From positions 1 through 16,448 of the forward strand of contig CAZJRQ010000042.1 of NCBI GenBank assembly GCA_964548535.1: 16,448 bases of DNA. Direction: 5' to 3'. The translations under genes and the position numbers were made by a program. The stretch is from CAZJRQ01 sp964548535 (GTDB lineage: Bacteria; Bacillota; Clostridia; Oscillospirales; Ruminococcaceae). Below the pieces are notes generated by a model, which did not search any database, was not told where the DNA came from, and was given only the letters and a program-made list of their open reading frames with translations. Below, one piece after another: positions 1-7,623 of this stretch (its first letter is position 1; each line of letters starts with the position of its first letter).

Positions 1-305
1 GAATTGCCCCGTGCGGGCTAGCAGTCCAAGCGCGGACGGCGCAATACGCAGCATCGCTCGTACCTCGCTCGCGATTGGTGCTTACATTATAATCAGCGTC
101 ACGACCTTGTGGTGTGTAAAGTTTGTTGTTTTTGTGATTTTTTACAAACTTCATCCCGAGCAACATAACGTTGCAATTACCAATAAACTTAATGCGAGGG
201 AATTGCCCCGTGCGGGCTAGCAGTCCAAGCGCGGACGGCGCAATACGCAGCATCACTCGTACCTCGCTCGTGATTGGTGCTTACATTATAATCAGCGTCA
301 CGACC
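1..305 (-). repeat. Two tandem copies of a modular ~200-bp repeat family (left end)
   Basis: A unit with a period of 199 bp starts at 1 and again at 200. The second copy follows the first closely up to about 305 (end of the cagcgtcacgacc block) and then diverges. Modules seen on the plus strand are ttgccccgtgcgggctagc, a block around ggacggcgcaatacgc, and a block around tgcttacattataatcagcg. The reverse complements of these modules recur at 16001-16448, and the gctagcccgcacggggca module recurs at 4253-4560. Short open frames across it are translations of the repeat and not genes. The family is unidentified. It resembles an intergenic repeat or a non-autonomous element, but I cannot define its ends. 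Confidence 0.85.
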
Positions 306-336
306 GCGTGATTTGGGGAAGTTTAAGAATTTTTTT

Positions 337-477
337 ATGATTAAGAAAAGATTTCAAATATCTAGCAAATTAACTAAAAAGTTTGGCGCAAGTCTTCTTA
401 AAGGCTTGCGAGGGAAAAGTCTTTCTCTACAAGCTCGTAAGACTTTAGAGGGATCAGAGCTCCCCGCCCTTCAATAA
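337..477 (+). other. Hairpin-rich segment, also an open frame of 46 codons; possible structured RNA or IS200/IS605-type right end
   Basis: Three consecutive inverted repeats lie on the plus strand. 387-410 is a 10-bp stem (one G-U pair) with a CTTA loop. 416-423 pairs with 439-446 (AAAGTCTT/AAGACTTT, 8 bp). 450-453 pairs with 461-464 (GGGA/TCCC). The last is followed by cgcccttcaa. Serial hairpins ending in TTCAA are reminiscent of the right end of IS200/IS605-type elements and the omega RNA overlapping tnpB, but no tnpB remains here. The same stretch is open from ATG 337 to TAA 475-477 (46 residues, basic), with no convincing ribosome binding site. I cannot decide between an RNA, a transposon remnant and a small ORF. 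Confidence 0.3.
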
Positions 478-484
478 AACAAAC

Positions 485-525
485 AAAAAAGTTTAGAGCA
501 AAATCAAATGCCCTAAACTTTTTTT
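485..525 (-). terminator. Bidirectional intrinsic terminator of the rmuC transcript
   Basis: gtttagagca (491-500) pairs with tgccctaaac (509-518) with one mismatch and an 8-base loop. The stem is flanked by A6 (485-490) and T7 (519-525), so it can act on either strand. It sits just beyond the rmuC stop codon and separates that gene from the repeat region to the left. Confidence 0.85.
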
Positions 526-539
526 ATTCCCTAGATAAC

Positions 540-1868
540 TTAGTCAATGCGCAGAATATCTTCAGCGGTGTTATCGTCGACCGATTCAATTTCTCTAAGC
601 TTTCTGTTGATAGCGTTGGTGCGAGTTCCAACGAGTTTTTCAAGATCGTCATCTAATAAGCGAATTCGTTTTCTAGCAGTTGAGAGTACGTCCTCAAATT
701 TGGAGAATTCCGACTTAACAGCGCCCAAAACTTTCCATACTTCGTTGCTTCTCTTTTGAATCTGTAACGTCTTGAATCCCATCTGTAAGGAGTTTAGTAA
801 AGCGGCCATAGTTGAAGGTCCGGCAATGTTTACACTGTATTCGCGCTGTAAAATTTCCACTAAACCGTGGTTGACAACCTCCGCGTAAAGACCCTCAAAA
901 GGCAAAAACATAATCGCAAAATTGGTTGTGTAAGGCGGAGAAATGTACTTGTCACGAATATCTTTAGCACATTTTTTGATTACATTTTCAAGATTTTTGT
1001 AAGCCAGTTTAACCTGTAAAGCGTCACCAGTTTCGTATGCGTCTTGTAAAGCAGAATAAGTGTCACCCGGAAATTTGCTGTCAATCGGCAGATAAATATA
1101 CCCGTCACCGTCAGTCGCAGGCATCTTAACCGCAAATTCTACACGCTCCCGGCTGTTCGGAATAGTCGCAACTTCGGTGTCATATTGTTCAGAAGTCAAA
1201 ATTTCCTGCAAAATCGCACCAAGCTGAATCTCTCCCAAAATACCTCTGGTCTTAACGTTCGAAAGCACCTTTTTCAAGTCGCCAACTCCGCTGGCCAAAG
1301 TCTGCATCTCACCCAAACCCTTGTAAACTTGCTCCAAACGCTCGCTTACGAGCTTGAACGACCTGCTCATTTTTTCCTCTAAAGTCACCTGCAATTTCTC
1401 GTCAACTGTAACACGAATCTCGTCAAGTTTCTTGTTATTATCCTCTTGAAGATAATTCAGCTGCTTAGAAATCGTCGACCGCATAGCATCCAATTTCTGC
1501 TCGTTAGTCGCCTCCAAAGTCTTCAACCGTTCCTCAAATTGTCTAAGCTGAGCCATAACGGAGTTGTTCATCTCCTGCTGTTTTTCAACAAGATGCTTGT
1601 CCATAGTTGAAAGATTTTCAGACTGAATTTTAGATGAATTTTTTTGATTTTCCGAAATAACATCTCCGAAAATCTTTATCGAACTGTTCAAATTCGCTGT
1701 CAATTCCTGCCTAAGTTGACTCTGTCCCGCAGCAATTTCTGCTTGCATTTTTTCAATCTGATTTTCTAAATTACTTACATCAAAATCTCCACGCCCCGCC
1801 TGTCTAATAAGCAGTAAAACCAGCATAACAACGCAAAAAATCATCATAATCAGTATAGCAATTTCCAT
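540..1868 (-). CDS. rmuC: RmuC family DNA recombination protein
   Basis: This 442-residue protein has the full RmuC layout. A single N-terminal membrane-spanning helix (about residues 4-22) is followed by a long coiled coil rich in Q, E, K and L (about 30-200). The conserved RmuC domain comes next, with VKTRGILGEIQLGAIL at 205-220 and PIDSKFPGDTY from 261. In E. coli, RmuC limits inverted-repeat-driven rearrangement; family members are thought to be nuclease-related, but their biochemistry is poorly defined. The start at 1868 is preceded by AGGGGT. It is the last gene before the terminator at 485-525. In a window full of duplications and inverted repeats its presence is suggestive only. The length is normal and nothing appears broken. 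Confidence 0.95.
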   Translation of the reverse strand: MEIAILIMMIFCVVMLVLLLIRQAGRGDFDVSNLENQIEKMQAEIAAGQSQLRQELTANLNSSIKIFGDVISENQKNSSKIQSENLSTMDKHLVEKQQEMNNSVMAQLRQFEERLKTLEATNEQKLDAMRSTISKQLNYLQEDNNKKLDEIRVTVDEKLQVTLEEKMSRSFKLVSERLEQVYKGLGEMQTLASGVGDLKKVLSNVKTRGILGEIQLGAILQEILTSEQYDTEVATIPNSRERVEFAVKMPATDGDGYIYLPIDSKFPGDTYSALQDAYETGDALQVKLAYKNLENVIKKCAKDIRDKYISPPYTTNFAIMFLPFEGLYAEVVNHGLVEILQREYSVNIAGPSTMAALLNSLQMGFKTLQIQKRSNEVWKVLGAVKSEFSKFEDVLSTARKRIRLLDDDLEKLVGTRTNAINRKLREIESVDDNTAEDILRID

Positions 1869-1957
1869 GTAAACCCCTGCCTTTCATACCTTTATCGTAA
1901 ATCTTAAAACCTAATCGTTTATTCAAATATCGAATCTTTCATACGTTCGTAGCAATA

Positions 1958-2098
1958 CTAAAACTCTTTGCGACTACCTTTGCTGACGACTATTTTCGCA
2001 CAAGATTTTTCTTCAGATTTACCTAAAAGACCTAAATCCTCACAAATTTTACTGACTAAAAACACGCTCAAAACAATCAAAATAAATACCTCTAACAT
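1958..2098 (-). CDS. Small single-span membrane protein, 46 aa, function unknown
   Basis: This short frame begins MLEVFILIVLSVFLVSKICE, a hydrophobic segment (about residues 3-16), and continues as a short hydrophilic, net basic tail ending GSRKEF. A strong Shine-Dalgarno, GGAGG, lies at 2112-2108, 9 bases before the ATG. A plausible sigma-A promoter with an overlapping inverted repeat lies upstream, which argues that the frame is expressed. It sits between hisC and rmuC on the same strand, ending about 90 bases before rmuC. I do not recognise a family. Possibilities include a small regulatory membrane peptide or a toxin-like peptide, but nothing in the sequence decides this. Confidence 0.6.
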   Translation of the reverse strand: MLEVFILIVLSVFLVSKICEDLGLLGKSEEKSCAKIVVSKGSRKEF

Positions 2099-2145
2099 AA
2101 ATTAAAACCTCCGTATATAAATAAATATCACCATCGTATGTATCT

Positions 2146-2183
2146 ATTATATAACATCAACTGTCCGTTTGTCCGTACAGTTG
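2146..2183 (-). promoter_or_regulatory. Promoter with overlapping operator-like inverted repeat
   Basis: On the minus strand there is TATAAT (2151-2146) with CGGACA (2175-2170) 18 bp upstream as a 4/6 match to the -35 box. A perfect 7-bp inverted repeat, CAACTGT (2158-2164) and ACAGTTG (2177-2183) separated by 12 bp, spans the -35 and spacer. It also contains a tandem tgtccgt. This is the layout of a repressor site on the promoter of the 46-aa ORF. The regulator is unknown. Confidence 0.5.
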
Positions 2184-2203
2184 AGAAAAAAGTCGTAATT
2201 TGC

Positions 2204-2219
2204 GTACAATAAATTGTAC
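2204..2219. promoter_or_regulatory. Palindrome GTACAAT-AA-ATTGTAC
   Basis: A perfect 7-bp inverted repeat with a 2-bp centre lies between the hisC stop codon and the promoter of the 46-aa ORF. A related half, gtacagtt, occurs at 2175-2182 and again at 2217-2224. The 2-base loop and the absence of an adjacent T-run make an intrinsic terminator unlikely, so a protein-binding site is the better guess. Confidence 0.4.
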
Positions 2220-2245
2220 AGTTAGAAGTATTTTATCAAAAAGTA

Positions 2246-3313
2246 TTATTTTTCACCGAAAAATTTCCTAATCTCATTAATCATAATGTCCATTTGCTCG
2301 TCAGTACCAATAGTAATTCGAAGATAATTGTCAATTCTAGGCTTGTTGAAATACCTAATAAAAATATTAACTGACTTCAGATAATCGAAAATTTCCTTAG
2401 CAGTGTGTTCAGGGTGACTACAAAACACAAAATTTGTCTGACTGTCAAGAACATCAAATCCAAGATTAGTAAGTTCACCAGCAACCCTGCCACGAGTAAC
2501 CTTAATTTTTTCAACAATCCTGTTGAAATATTCGCGGTCGTTGATAGAAGCAACACCAGCTGAAATCGAAACGCTGTCCATAGGATAAGAGTTGTAAGAG
2601 TCCTTAACCGCATCAAGATAATTAATCAAGTAAGGATTACCAACAGCAAAAGCAACTCTCATGCCAGCAAAAGAACGCGACTTTGAGAAGGTCTGAGTAA
2701 CAATCAAATTGTCGTATTTGTCGATAAGCTCAATAGCCGAGTACTCACCAAAATCAGAGTAAGCCTCGTCAATAATAACAATGCAGTCGGAGTTGTGTTC
2801 CAAAATATCAACAATAAAATCTCTGCCAACCCCCAAAGTGGTAGGCGCGTTAGGATTAGGAAAAATCACACCGCCGTTAGGCTTGTAATAATCGCTGGAA
2901 ATAATGTTAAAATTCTCATCAACAGGAATAGTTTTAAAAGGAATTTTGAGCAATTCGCACCAAACAGGGTAAAAAGAATAAGTAATGTCAGGATAAAAAA
3001 TAGGCAAATCCGAGTTAAAAAAAGCACGAAAAGCAGTAGCCAAAACATCATCCGACCCATTTCCAGCAAAAACATTTTCTTTTTTCAAGCCGTAATAATC
3101 GGCAATAGCTTGACGCAGTTCGTCCGAATTAGCACTAGGATATTTTTTTAACTCATCAATATTAAAGCTGTCCAAAACCGCGCGTACATCAGGTGAAGGC
3201 GGATAAGGATTTTCATTAGCATTCAGCTTAATAATTCTATCATTTTGAGGCTGTTCCCCAGCCACATAAGGCTCAATCGAGATAAGATTTTTCTGCCAAG
3301 GTTTTTGGTTCAT
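2246..3313 (-). CDS. hisC: Histidinol-phosphate aminotransferase
   Basis: This 355-residue, fold-type I PLP-dependent enzyme is expected to transfer an amino group between glutamate and imidazole acetol phosphate in histidine biosynthesis. Visible signatures are NANENPYPPS near residue 31, GNGSDD at 84-89, NPNAPT at 153-158, DEAYSDF at 182-188, the PLP lysine in TFSKSRSFAGMR (K211) and YLRITIG near the C terminus. The length is typical for HisC. GAAAGGA precedes the ATG. No other his gene is in the window, so the gene is detached from any his operon. HisC relatives can also act on aromatic amino acids, so the substrate is inferred from family. The gene appears intact and AT-rich like its neighbours. 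Confidence 0.92.
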   Translation of the reverse strand: MNQKPWQKNLISIEPYVAGEQPQNDRIIKLNANENPYPPSPDVRAVLDSFNIDELKKYPSANSDELRQAIADYYGLKKENVFAGNGSDDVLATAFRAFFNSDLPIFYPDITYSFYPVWCELLKIPFKTIPVDENFNIISSDYYKPNGGVIFPNPNAPTTLGVGRDFIVDILEHNSDCIVIIDEAYSDFGEYSAIELIDKYDNLIVTQTFSKSRSFAGMRVAFAVGNPYLINYLDAVKDSYNSYPMDSVSISAGVASINDREYFNRIVEKIKVTRGRVAGELTNLGFDVLDSQTNFVFCSHPEHTAKEIFDYLKSVNIFIRYFNKPRIDNYLRITIGTDEQMDIMINEIRKFFGEK

Positions 3314-3333
3314 ATAATTAAAATCCTTTCTAA

Positions 3334-3628
3334 ATTATTGCACTAACTCATGCCCATGCCTAAACTAAGAAAAAATTCAACGTTAATAAAGCATGGGCTC
3401 GTCGACAAGTTTATATTAATGGATTATTGCACTAACTCATGCCCATGCCTAAACTAAGAAAAAATTCAACGTTAATANNNNNNNNNNNNNNNNNNNNNNN
3501 NNNNNNNNNNNNNNNNNNNNNNNNNNNNNNNNNNNNNNNNNNNNNNNNNNNNNNNNNNNNNNNNNNNNNNNNNNNNNAAGCATGGGCTCGTCGACAAATC
3601 TATATTAATCAATTATTCCACTAACTCA
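3334..3628. repeat. 89-bp tandem repeat between hisC and the radical SAM gene, containing a gap
   Basis: Copy 1 is at 3334-3422. Copy 2 begins at 3423 and is split by Ns (3423-3477, then 3578-3611). A third start at 3612-3628 is the radical SAM gene's own 3' end, attattccactaactca, so each unit carries a copy of that gene's last bases including its stop codon. Each unit also contains an inverted repeat, gcccatgc/gcatgggc (3352-3359 and 3391-3398 in copy 1), separated by 31 bp. The spacing fits a true gap length of about zero if only these copies exist. There is no gene in this stretch. Confidence 0.85.
3478..3577. other. Assembly gap of 100 N
   Basis: This is a placeholder run inside the 89-bp tandem repeat. 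The bases on each side (gttaata and aagcatggg) are directly contiguous in copy 1. Confidence 0.97.
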
Positions 3629-4227
3629 CGAACTCTAAGCGAAATTCCAACTCTGTCAGCAATCTCGCGCGACTTTTTGATATTCTCCTCACCAATAACA
3701 TCAACCACAGTAAGCATAACATTGGGCACATAATTTTTAACCTCACCAGCAAATGTCAGCATTTCCTCAAAGCAGTCCACACCTTTGAACGAAGGGCGAG
3801 TAACCTTGTCATATTCCTCACTAGTCGGAGCATTCAAGCTAACCGAAATAGTATCAACAACCCCCTCAAATTCAGGAGCAGTGTCGCGACCGTTAATAAG
3901 GTTAGAAAGTCCGTTAGTGTTAAGTCTGATAGGCGTTTTCGACACAGATTTAATGTATCTAGACACAGCTTTTAGAATATCAAATTCACAAGTCGGCTCA
4001 CCGTAACCGCAGAAAATAATTTCCTTGTACGAGTCCAAATCAAGTTTTTGAAGAGCCTTAACAACCTCGTCAGAATCAGGCTGATGCTCCAGCCAAAGCG
4101 GGTCCGACCCGTAAGCACCGTCAGCATTATTTCTAATACAGAAAGTACAGTTACAAGGGCATTTATTAGTAATATTAAGGTATAAGCTACCTTCAATTTC
4201 GTAAGTAATAGTCATCATTTTTCTCAT
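3613..4227 (-). CDS. Radical SAM protein, TatD-associated family
   Basis: This protein of about 204 residues has the radical SAM cluster motif CPCNCTFC (C23, C27 and C30 from the chosen start), which binds the [4Fe-4S] cluster that cleaves SAM. The segment CGYGEPTCEFD is the GGE-like SAM contact motif in this group. The body, with the FCIRNN, YGSDPLWLE, INGRDTAPEFEG and final LRVRELVE segments, matches the TatD-linked radical SAM family common in Clostridia. Its reaction is unknown. I start it at 4227 (MRKMMTITYE) because AGAGG lies 9 bases upstream. The frame runs on to 4287, but that extension is translated repeat DNA. The 5' leader lies in the 110-bp tandem repeat and the 3' end in the 89-bp one. 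No tatD is in the window. Confidence 0.9.
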   Translation of the reverse strand: MRKMMTITYEIEGSLYLNITNKCPCNCTFCIRNNADGAYGSDPLWLEHQPDSDEVVKALQKLDLDSYKEIIFCGYGEPTCEFDILKAVSRYIKSVSKTPIRLNTNGLSNLINGRDTAPEFEGVVDTISVSLNAPTSEEYDKVTRPSFKGVDCFEEMLTFAGEVKNYVPNVMLTVVDVIGEENIKKSREIADRVGISLRVRELVE

Positions 4228-4230
4228 AAA

Positions 4231-4620
4231 AAACAACCTCTTTCTAAAGTGTGCTAGCCCGCACGGGGCAAATCCCTCGCGTAGCATTTGTGGTTATGGT
4301 AACTTTGTGTTGCTCGGGTTGAAGTATTTAGTTATTATAAAAACAACCTCTTTCTAAAGTGTGCTAGCCCGCACGGGGCAAATCCCTCGCGTAGCATTTG
4401 TGGTTANNNNNNNNNNNNNNNNNNNNNNNNNNNNNNNNNNNNNNNNNNNNNNNNNNNNNNNNNNNNNNNNNNNNNNNNNNNNNNNNNNNNNNNNNNNNNN
4501 NNNNNNTATTATAAAAACAACCTCATTCTAAAGTGTGCTAGCCCGCACGGGGCAAATCCCTTGCGTAGCATTTGTGTTATGGTAACTTTGTGCTTCTCGA
4601 GTTGTGAAGTATTAGTTATT
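4231..4620 (+). repeat. 110-bp tandem repeat upstream of the radical SAM gene, containing a gap
   Basis: Copies start at 4231, 4341 and 4515 (at aaacaacctc), and a degenerate fourth start occurs near 4628. Each carries gctagcccgcacggggca, the module shared with the window-end repeats, followed by a cctcgcgtagcatttgtg block and a gttgctcgggttg-like block. The minus-strand reading of aaacaacctctttct supplies the Shine-Dalgarno of the radical SAM gene. The third copy differs by several bases (cctcattcta, ccttgcg, cttctcgag), so the copies are not simple assembly echoes. There is no gene in this stretch. Confidence 0.85.
4407..4506. other. Assembly gap of 100 N
   Basis: This gap lies inside the 110-bp tandem repeat. 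By alignment to copy 1 the missing part would be 36 bases if the array has no further units. Confidence 0.97.
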
Positions 4621-4737
4621 GTAAAAAAACAACTCTTTTCAAAGCAGTATTTAAAAATAATTTGGATTAAATTTAGTTCATAGCACCAAAACTTCAAACC
4701 CCTAGCCCCACTCACCCAAACTTTTAATATTCTTTAT

Positions 4738-5454
4738 TTATAATTTCTTCTTATCCATTTGTCCCTTATTTCTAGGATATTTCTCCGCAGTTTTTTGCAC
4801 TTTTCTAATCACAATCAAATACCTCAAATCCCCATTCGGCAACGTGTATTCAACCGATTTCTCAACCTTGCCGCCCAAAATATGAATAGCTTTTTTAGCA
4901 TTCTCAAGCTCCATAGCACCGTCCGAGCCTTTCAAAGCCACAAAACAACCGCCAACTTTAACAAACGGCAAGCAATATTCGCACAAATGAGTTAAATTCG
5001 CCACAGCACGAGCAGTTGCAATGTCAAATTGCTCACGATATTCAGCCTTGCGACCAAACTCCTCCGCCCTGCCGTGTACACAGTCAGCATCAAGCAAAAG
5101 TTCATCCGAAATTTCCTGCAAAAACTTGATTCGCTTGTTCAAACTGTCCAAAAGCGTCAGCGAAATGTCATCACGATAAATTTTCAAAGGACAAGACGGA
5201 AACCCAGCCCCAGTCCCAACATCTATAATAGTAGCACTTTGCCCAACATCAACAAGCGTAAAAGGATAAATACTGTCATAAAAATGCTTGAGCGAAATCC
5301 CCTCCGCGTCAGTAATAGCAGTCAAATTTATCTTCTCATTCCACTCGCAAAGCAAGTCCGCATATCTACAAAATCGCTGATACATATCATCATTTATCTC
5401 AATTTCACCGCTAGAAAACAACTCAAAAAACTCCGATTTTTCCAAGCAATTCAT
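4738..5454 (-). CDS. rsmG: 16S rRNA (guanine527-N7)-methyltransferase RsmG
   Basis: This 238-residue Rossmann-fold methyltransferase makes m7G527 in 16S rRNA using SAM. Visible motifs are NEKINLTAI (39-47), the SAM loop DVGTGAGFP (78-86), the LLDSLNKRIKFL acidic turn (101-112), TARAVA (147-152) and the C-terminal signature YPRNKGQ followed by a basic tail ending KKKL. Length and order are typical for RsmG. The ATG lies one base after the mnmG stop codon, with GGAAAGGCGG inside the end of mnmG as ribosome binding site, so the two are translationally coupled. It is the last gene of the mnmE-mnmG-rsmG unit. I see no clear terminator behind it. Family loss-of-function mutants elsewhere show low-level streptomycin resistance. 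Confidence 0.97.
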   Translation of the reverse strand: MNCLEKSEFFELFSSGEIEINDDMYQRFCRYADLLCEWNEKINLTAITDAEGISLKHFYDSIYPFTLVDVGQSATIIDVGTGAGFPSCPLKIYRDDISLTLLDSLNKRIKFLQEISDELLLDADCVHGRAEEFGRKAEYREQFDIATARAVANLTHLCEYCLPFVKVGGCFVALKGSDGAMELENAKKAIHILGGKVEKSVEYTLPNGDLRYLIVIRKVQKTAEKYPRNKGQMDKKKL

Positions 5455-5455
5455 T

Positions 5456-7336
5456 CTATTCCGCCTTTCCGTTTGAAGAATTTGCAGACAGCCAAATCAT
5501 CAAAACATTAACGTCAGCAGGGTTAACGCCCGAAATTCTGCTCGCCTGCCCAACATTCAAAGGACGAATTTTGTTAAGCTTTTCAATAGCCTCCAAGCGT
5601 AATCCCTTGATTTGCGAGTAGTCCAAATCAGCCGATAATTCCTTGCTTTCCAGCTTTCTCATAGCCTCAACCTGCTCAATCTGAATCTTTATGTAACCCT
5701 CATATTTTATCTGCAATTCAACCTGTTCGCAAACTTGTGCTGAAAGTGCAGAACGATTTTCATCAAATGCGCCAAGACCTCTGTACGTCACCTGCGGACG
5801 TCTTAAAAGCTGTGCAAGCTTAATTCCAGTGCCCAAAGCCTCAGTTCCAACCGACTCTAAATAAGCATTAAGTTCGTCCGACGGAGCAAGATTAACCTTC
5901 CAAATTCGCTTAATCTCATCCTCAATCTGCTGATTTTTATAAAGCAAATCATTGTATCTCTCGTCTGAAATCAACCCAACCTCATGACCAATCGGCGTAA
6001 GCCTAATGTCCGCATTATCTTGACGAAGTAAAAGTCTGTATTCACTTCTAGAAGTCAGCATGCGATAAGGATCAGAACAACCCTTAGTCACCAAATCGTC
6101 AATCAAAGTGCCAATGTAAGACGACGCGCGATCCAAAATCATCGCCTTTTCGCCCTTTATCTTGCGTGCAGCATTAATTCCAGCAACAAGTCCCTGAGCC
6201 GCCGCCTCCTCGTAGCCAGAAGTTCCGTTAAACTGCCCAGCACCATAAAGACCCGATATATTCATAAATTCCAAAGTCGGCAAAAGCTCAGTAGCGTCAC
6301 AGCAGTCGTACTCAATAGCATAAGCATTTCGCATAACCTCAACATTTTCAAGACCTTTAATAGTACGCAAAAATTTCAGCTGAACCCATTCAGGAAGTGA
6401 AGAAGAAATTCCCTGTAAATAGTATTCGCAAGTGTCAAGACCCATAGGCTCAATAAAAAGCTGATGACGTTTCTTGTCCGCAAATCTCATAATTTTGTCC
6501 TCGATAGAAGGACAGTATCTAGGACCAACACCCTCAATCTGCCCCGAGTACATCGGCGAAAGATGAATGTGATCACGAATAACCTGATGAGTTTCCTCGT
6601 TAGTGTAAGCAATGTAGCATGAAACTTTGTTCTCAAGCGGCAGCTTGTTATTGAAACAAAACGGCGAAATCTCATCATCACCGTCCTGCTTTTCAAGAAC
6701 ATCAAAATTAATAGAACGCTTGTGAACACGTGCCGGAGTACCAGTTTTAAATCGCTTTAGAGTGATTCCAAGTTCACGTAAAGAGTCTGACAAAAACATA
6801 GCCGGCAAAACCGAATCAGGACCGCTAGTGTAAGAAGTCGCACCAACGTGAATTTTTCCGTTAAGATAAGTACCGCTGGCAATAATCACAGCCTTAGCCG
6901 AGTACTCCGTCCCAAGCCGAGTAACAACACCGCAAACCTTGCCGTCCTCAACTTTAATTTCGCAGATTTCGTCCTGTTTAATGCGAAGATTTTCCGTGCT
7001 TTCAAGCACATTTTTCATGTATGCGTGATATCTAACCCTGTCTGTCTGCACCCTAAGACTGTGCACAGCCGGACCTTTTCCACGATTTAGAATACGACTT
7101 TGAATAAAAGTAGCATCAGCTCCCCTGCCCATTTCACCGCCAAGAGCATCAATTTCACGCACCAAATGACCCTTAGCAGTACCGCCGATTGACGGATTGC
7201 AAGGCAAATTCGCAACAGCGTCTAAGGAAATAGTAAAAATAGCAGTCCTCATACCAAGCCTAGCCGACGCCAAAGCCGCCTCGCAGCCAGCGTGACCAGC
7301 GCCAACAATTATAACATCAAATTCCTCTGTAATCAT
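5456..7336 (-). CDS. mnmG: tRNA uridine-5-carboxymethylaminomethyl modification enzyme MnmG (GidA)
   Basis: This 626-residue FAD protein works with MnmE to install the cmnm5 group on wobble U34 of certain tRNAs. The dinucleotide-binding loop VGAGHAGCEAA (11-21), ASGTYLNGKIHVG, RYCPSIEDKI, NGTSGYEEAAAQG and the C-terminal RISGVNPADVNVLMIWL are all present. I place the start at 7336 (MITEEFDV), because AGGAGAGG lies just upstream. The frame opens at 7357, which would add seven unrelated residues over the ribosome binding site. It overlaps no gene upstream, but a broken XRE gene runs up to its Shine-Dalgarno, where mnmE and mnmG usually abut. Length and motifs are normal. Confidence 0.98.
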   Translation of the reverse strand: MITEEFDVIIVGAGHAGCEAALASARLGMRTAIFTISLDAVANLPCNPSIGGTAKGHLVREIDALGGEMGRGADATFIQSRILNRGKGPAVHSLRVQTDRVRYHAYMKNVLESTENLRIKQDEICEIKVEDGKVCGVVTRLGTEYSAKAVIIASGTYLNGKIHVGATSYTSGPDSVLPAMFLSDSLRELGITLKRFKTGTPARVHKRSINFDVLEKQDGDDEISPFCFNNKLPLENKVSCYIAYTNEETHQVIRDHIHLSPMYSGQIEGVGPRYCPSIEDKIMRFADKKRHQLFIEPMGLDTCEYYLQGISSSLPEWVQLKFLRTIKGLENVEVMRNAYAIEYDCCDATELLPTLEFMNISGLYGAGQFNGTSGYEEAAAQGLVAGINAARKIKGEKAMILDRASSYIGTLIDDLVTKGCSDPYRMLTSRSEYRLLLRQDNADIRLTPIGHEVGLISDERYNDLLYKNQQIEDEIKRIWKVNLAPSDELNAYLESVGTEALGTGIKLAQLLRRPQVTYRGLGAFDENRSALSAQVCEQVELQIKYEGYIKIQIEQVEAMRKLESKELSADLDYSQIKGLRLEAIEKLNKIRPLNVGQASRISGVNPADVNVLMIWLSANSSNGKAE

Positions 7337-7346
7337 AAAACCTCTC

Positions 7347-7511
7347 CTAAAAATCACAATCTACAATCAAAAATTTATTATTAACAATAACATTATATTT
7401 CAATACGTATTTATATTTACCCTGTTCCATAGCCACCATAATTTCAGCAAGCTGTTCCTGAGATAAATTCTTATTTTTTCTTGCACGACTTAGCTTTTCA
7501 CCAAAAGTCAT
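7347..7511 (-). pseudogene. Truncated XRE-family HTH regulator
   Basis: The frame from 7511 starts MTFGEKLSRARKNKNLSQEQ and continues LAEIM, the first part of an XRE/Cro-type helix-turn-helix, where members usually go on with a recognition helix such as NVSRQTISKWE. Here the text switches to VAMEQGKYKYVLKYNVIVNN and stops, so the recognition helix and the rest of the domain are missing. It can be extended to an upstream ATG at 7529. It sits between mnmE and mnmG, where no such gene is expected. The best reading is a regulator inserted in the operon and then internally deleted. Expression of the stub as a short peptide cannot be excluded. Only a weak AGG-type Shine-Dalgarno is seen. Confidence 0.65.
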
Positions 7512-7623
7512 ATAAAAACCTAATTTCATATTAAGATGTAAAAACTATATAATAAAATCAAAATTTACCCAACAAGACTCCGCTTGCAGAATGTAAAGTA
7601 CAGCTTGCATTCTGTATTTTAAA

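Noticed and set aside
11..220. Open frame of 69 codons at the left end
   Set aside because: It is a translation of the modular repeat, with no ribosome binding site and no family resemblance.
4509..4715. 68-codon minus-strand frame upstream of the radical SAM gene
   Set aside because: It consists of the 110-bp tandem repeat and flanking AT-rich DNA, and ends with the same repeat-encoded peptide as the false radical SAM extension.
7587..7614. Inverted repeat cagaatgtaa/ttgcattctg behind mnmE as a terminator
   Set aside because: The 10-bp stem is real (one wobble), but no T-run follows on the minus strand, and mnmG downstream is normally co-transcribed.
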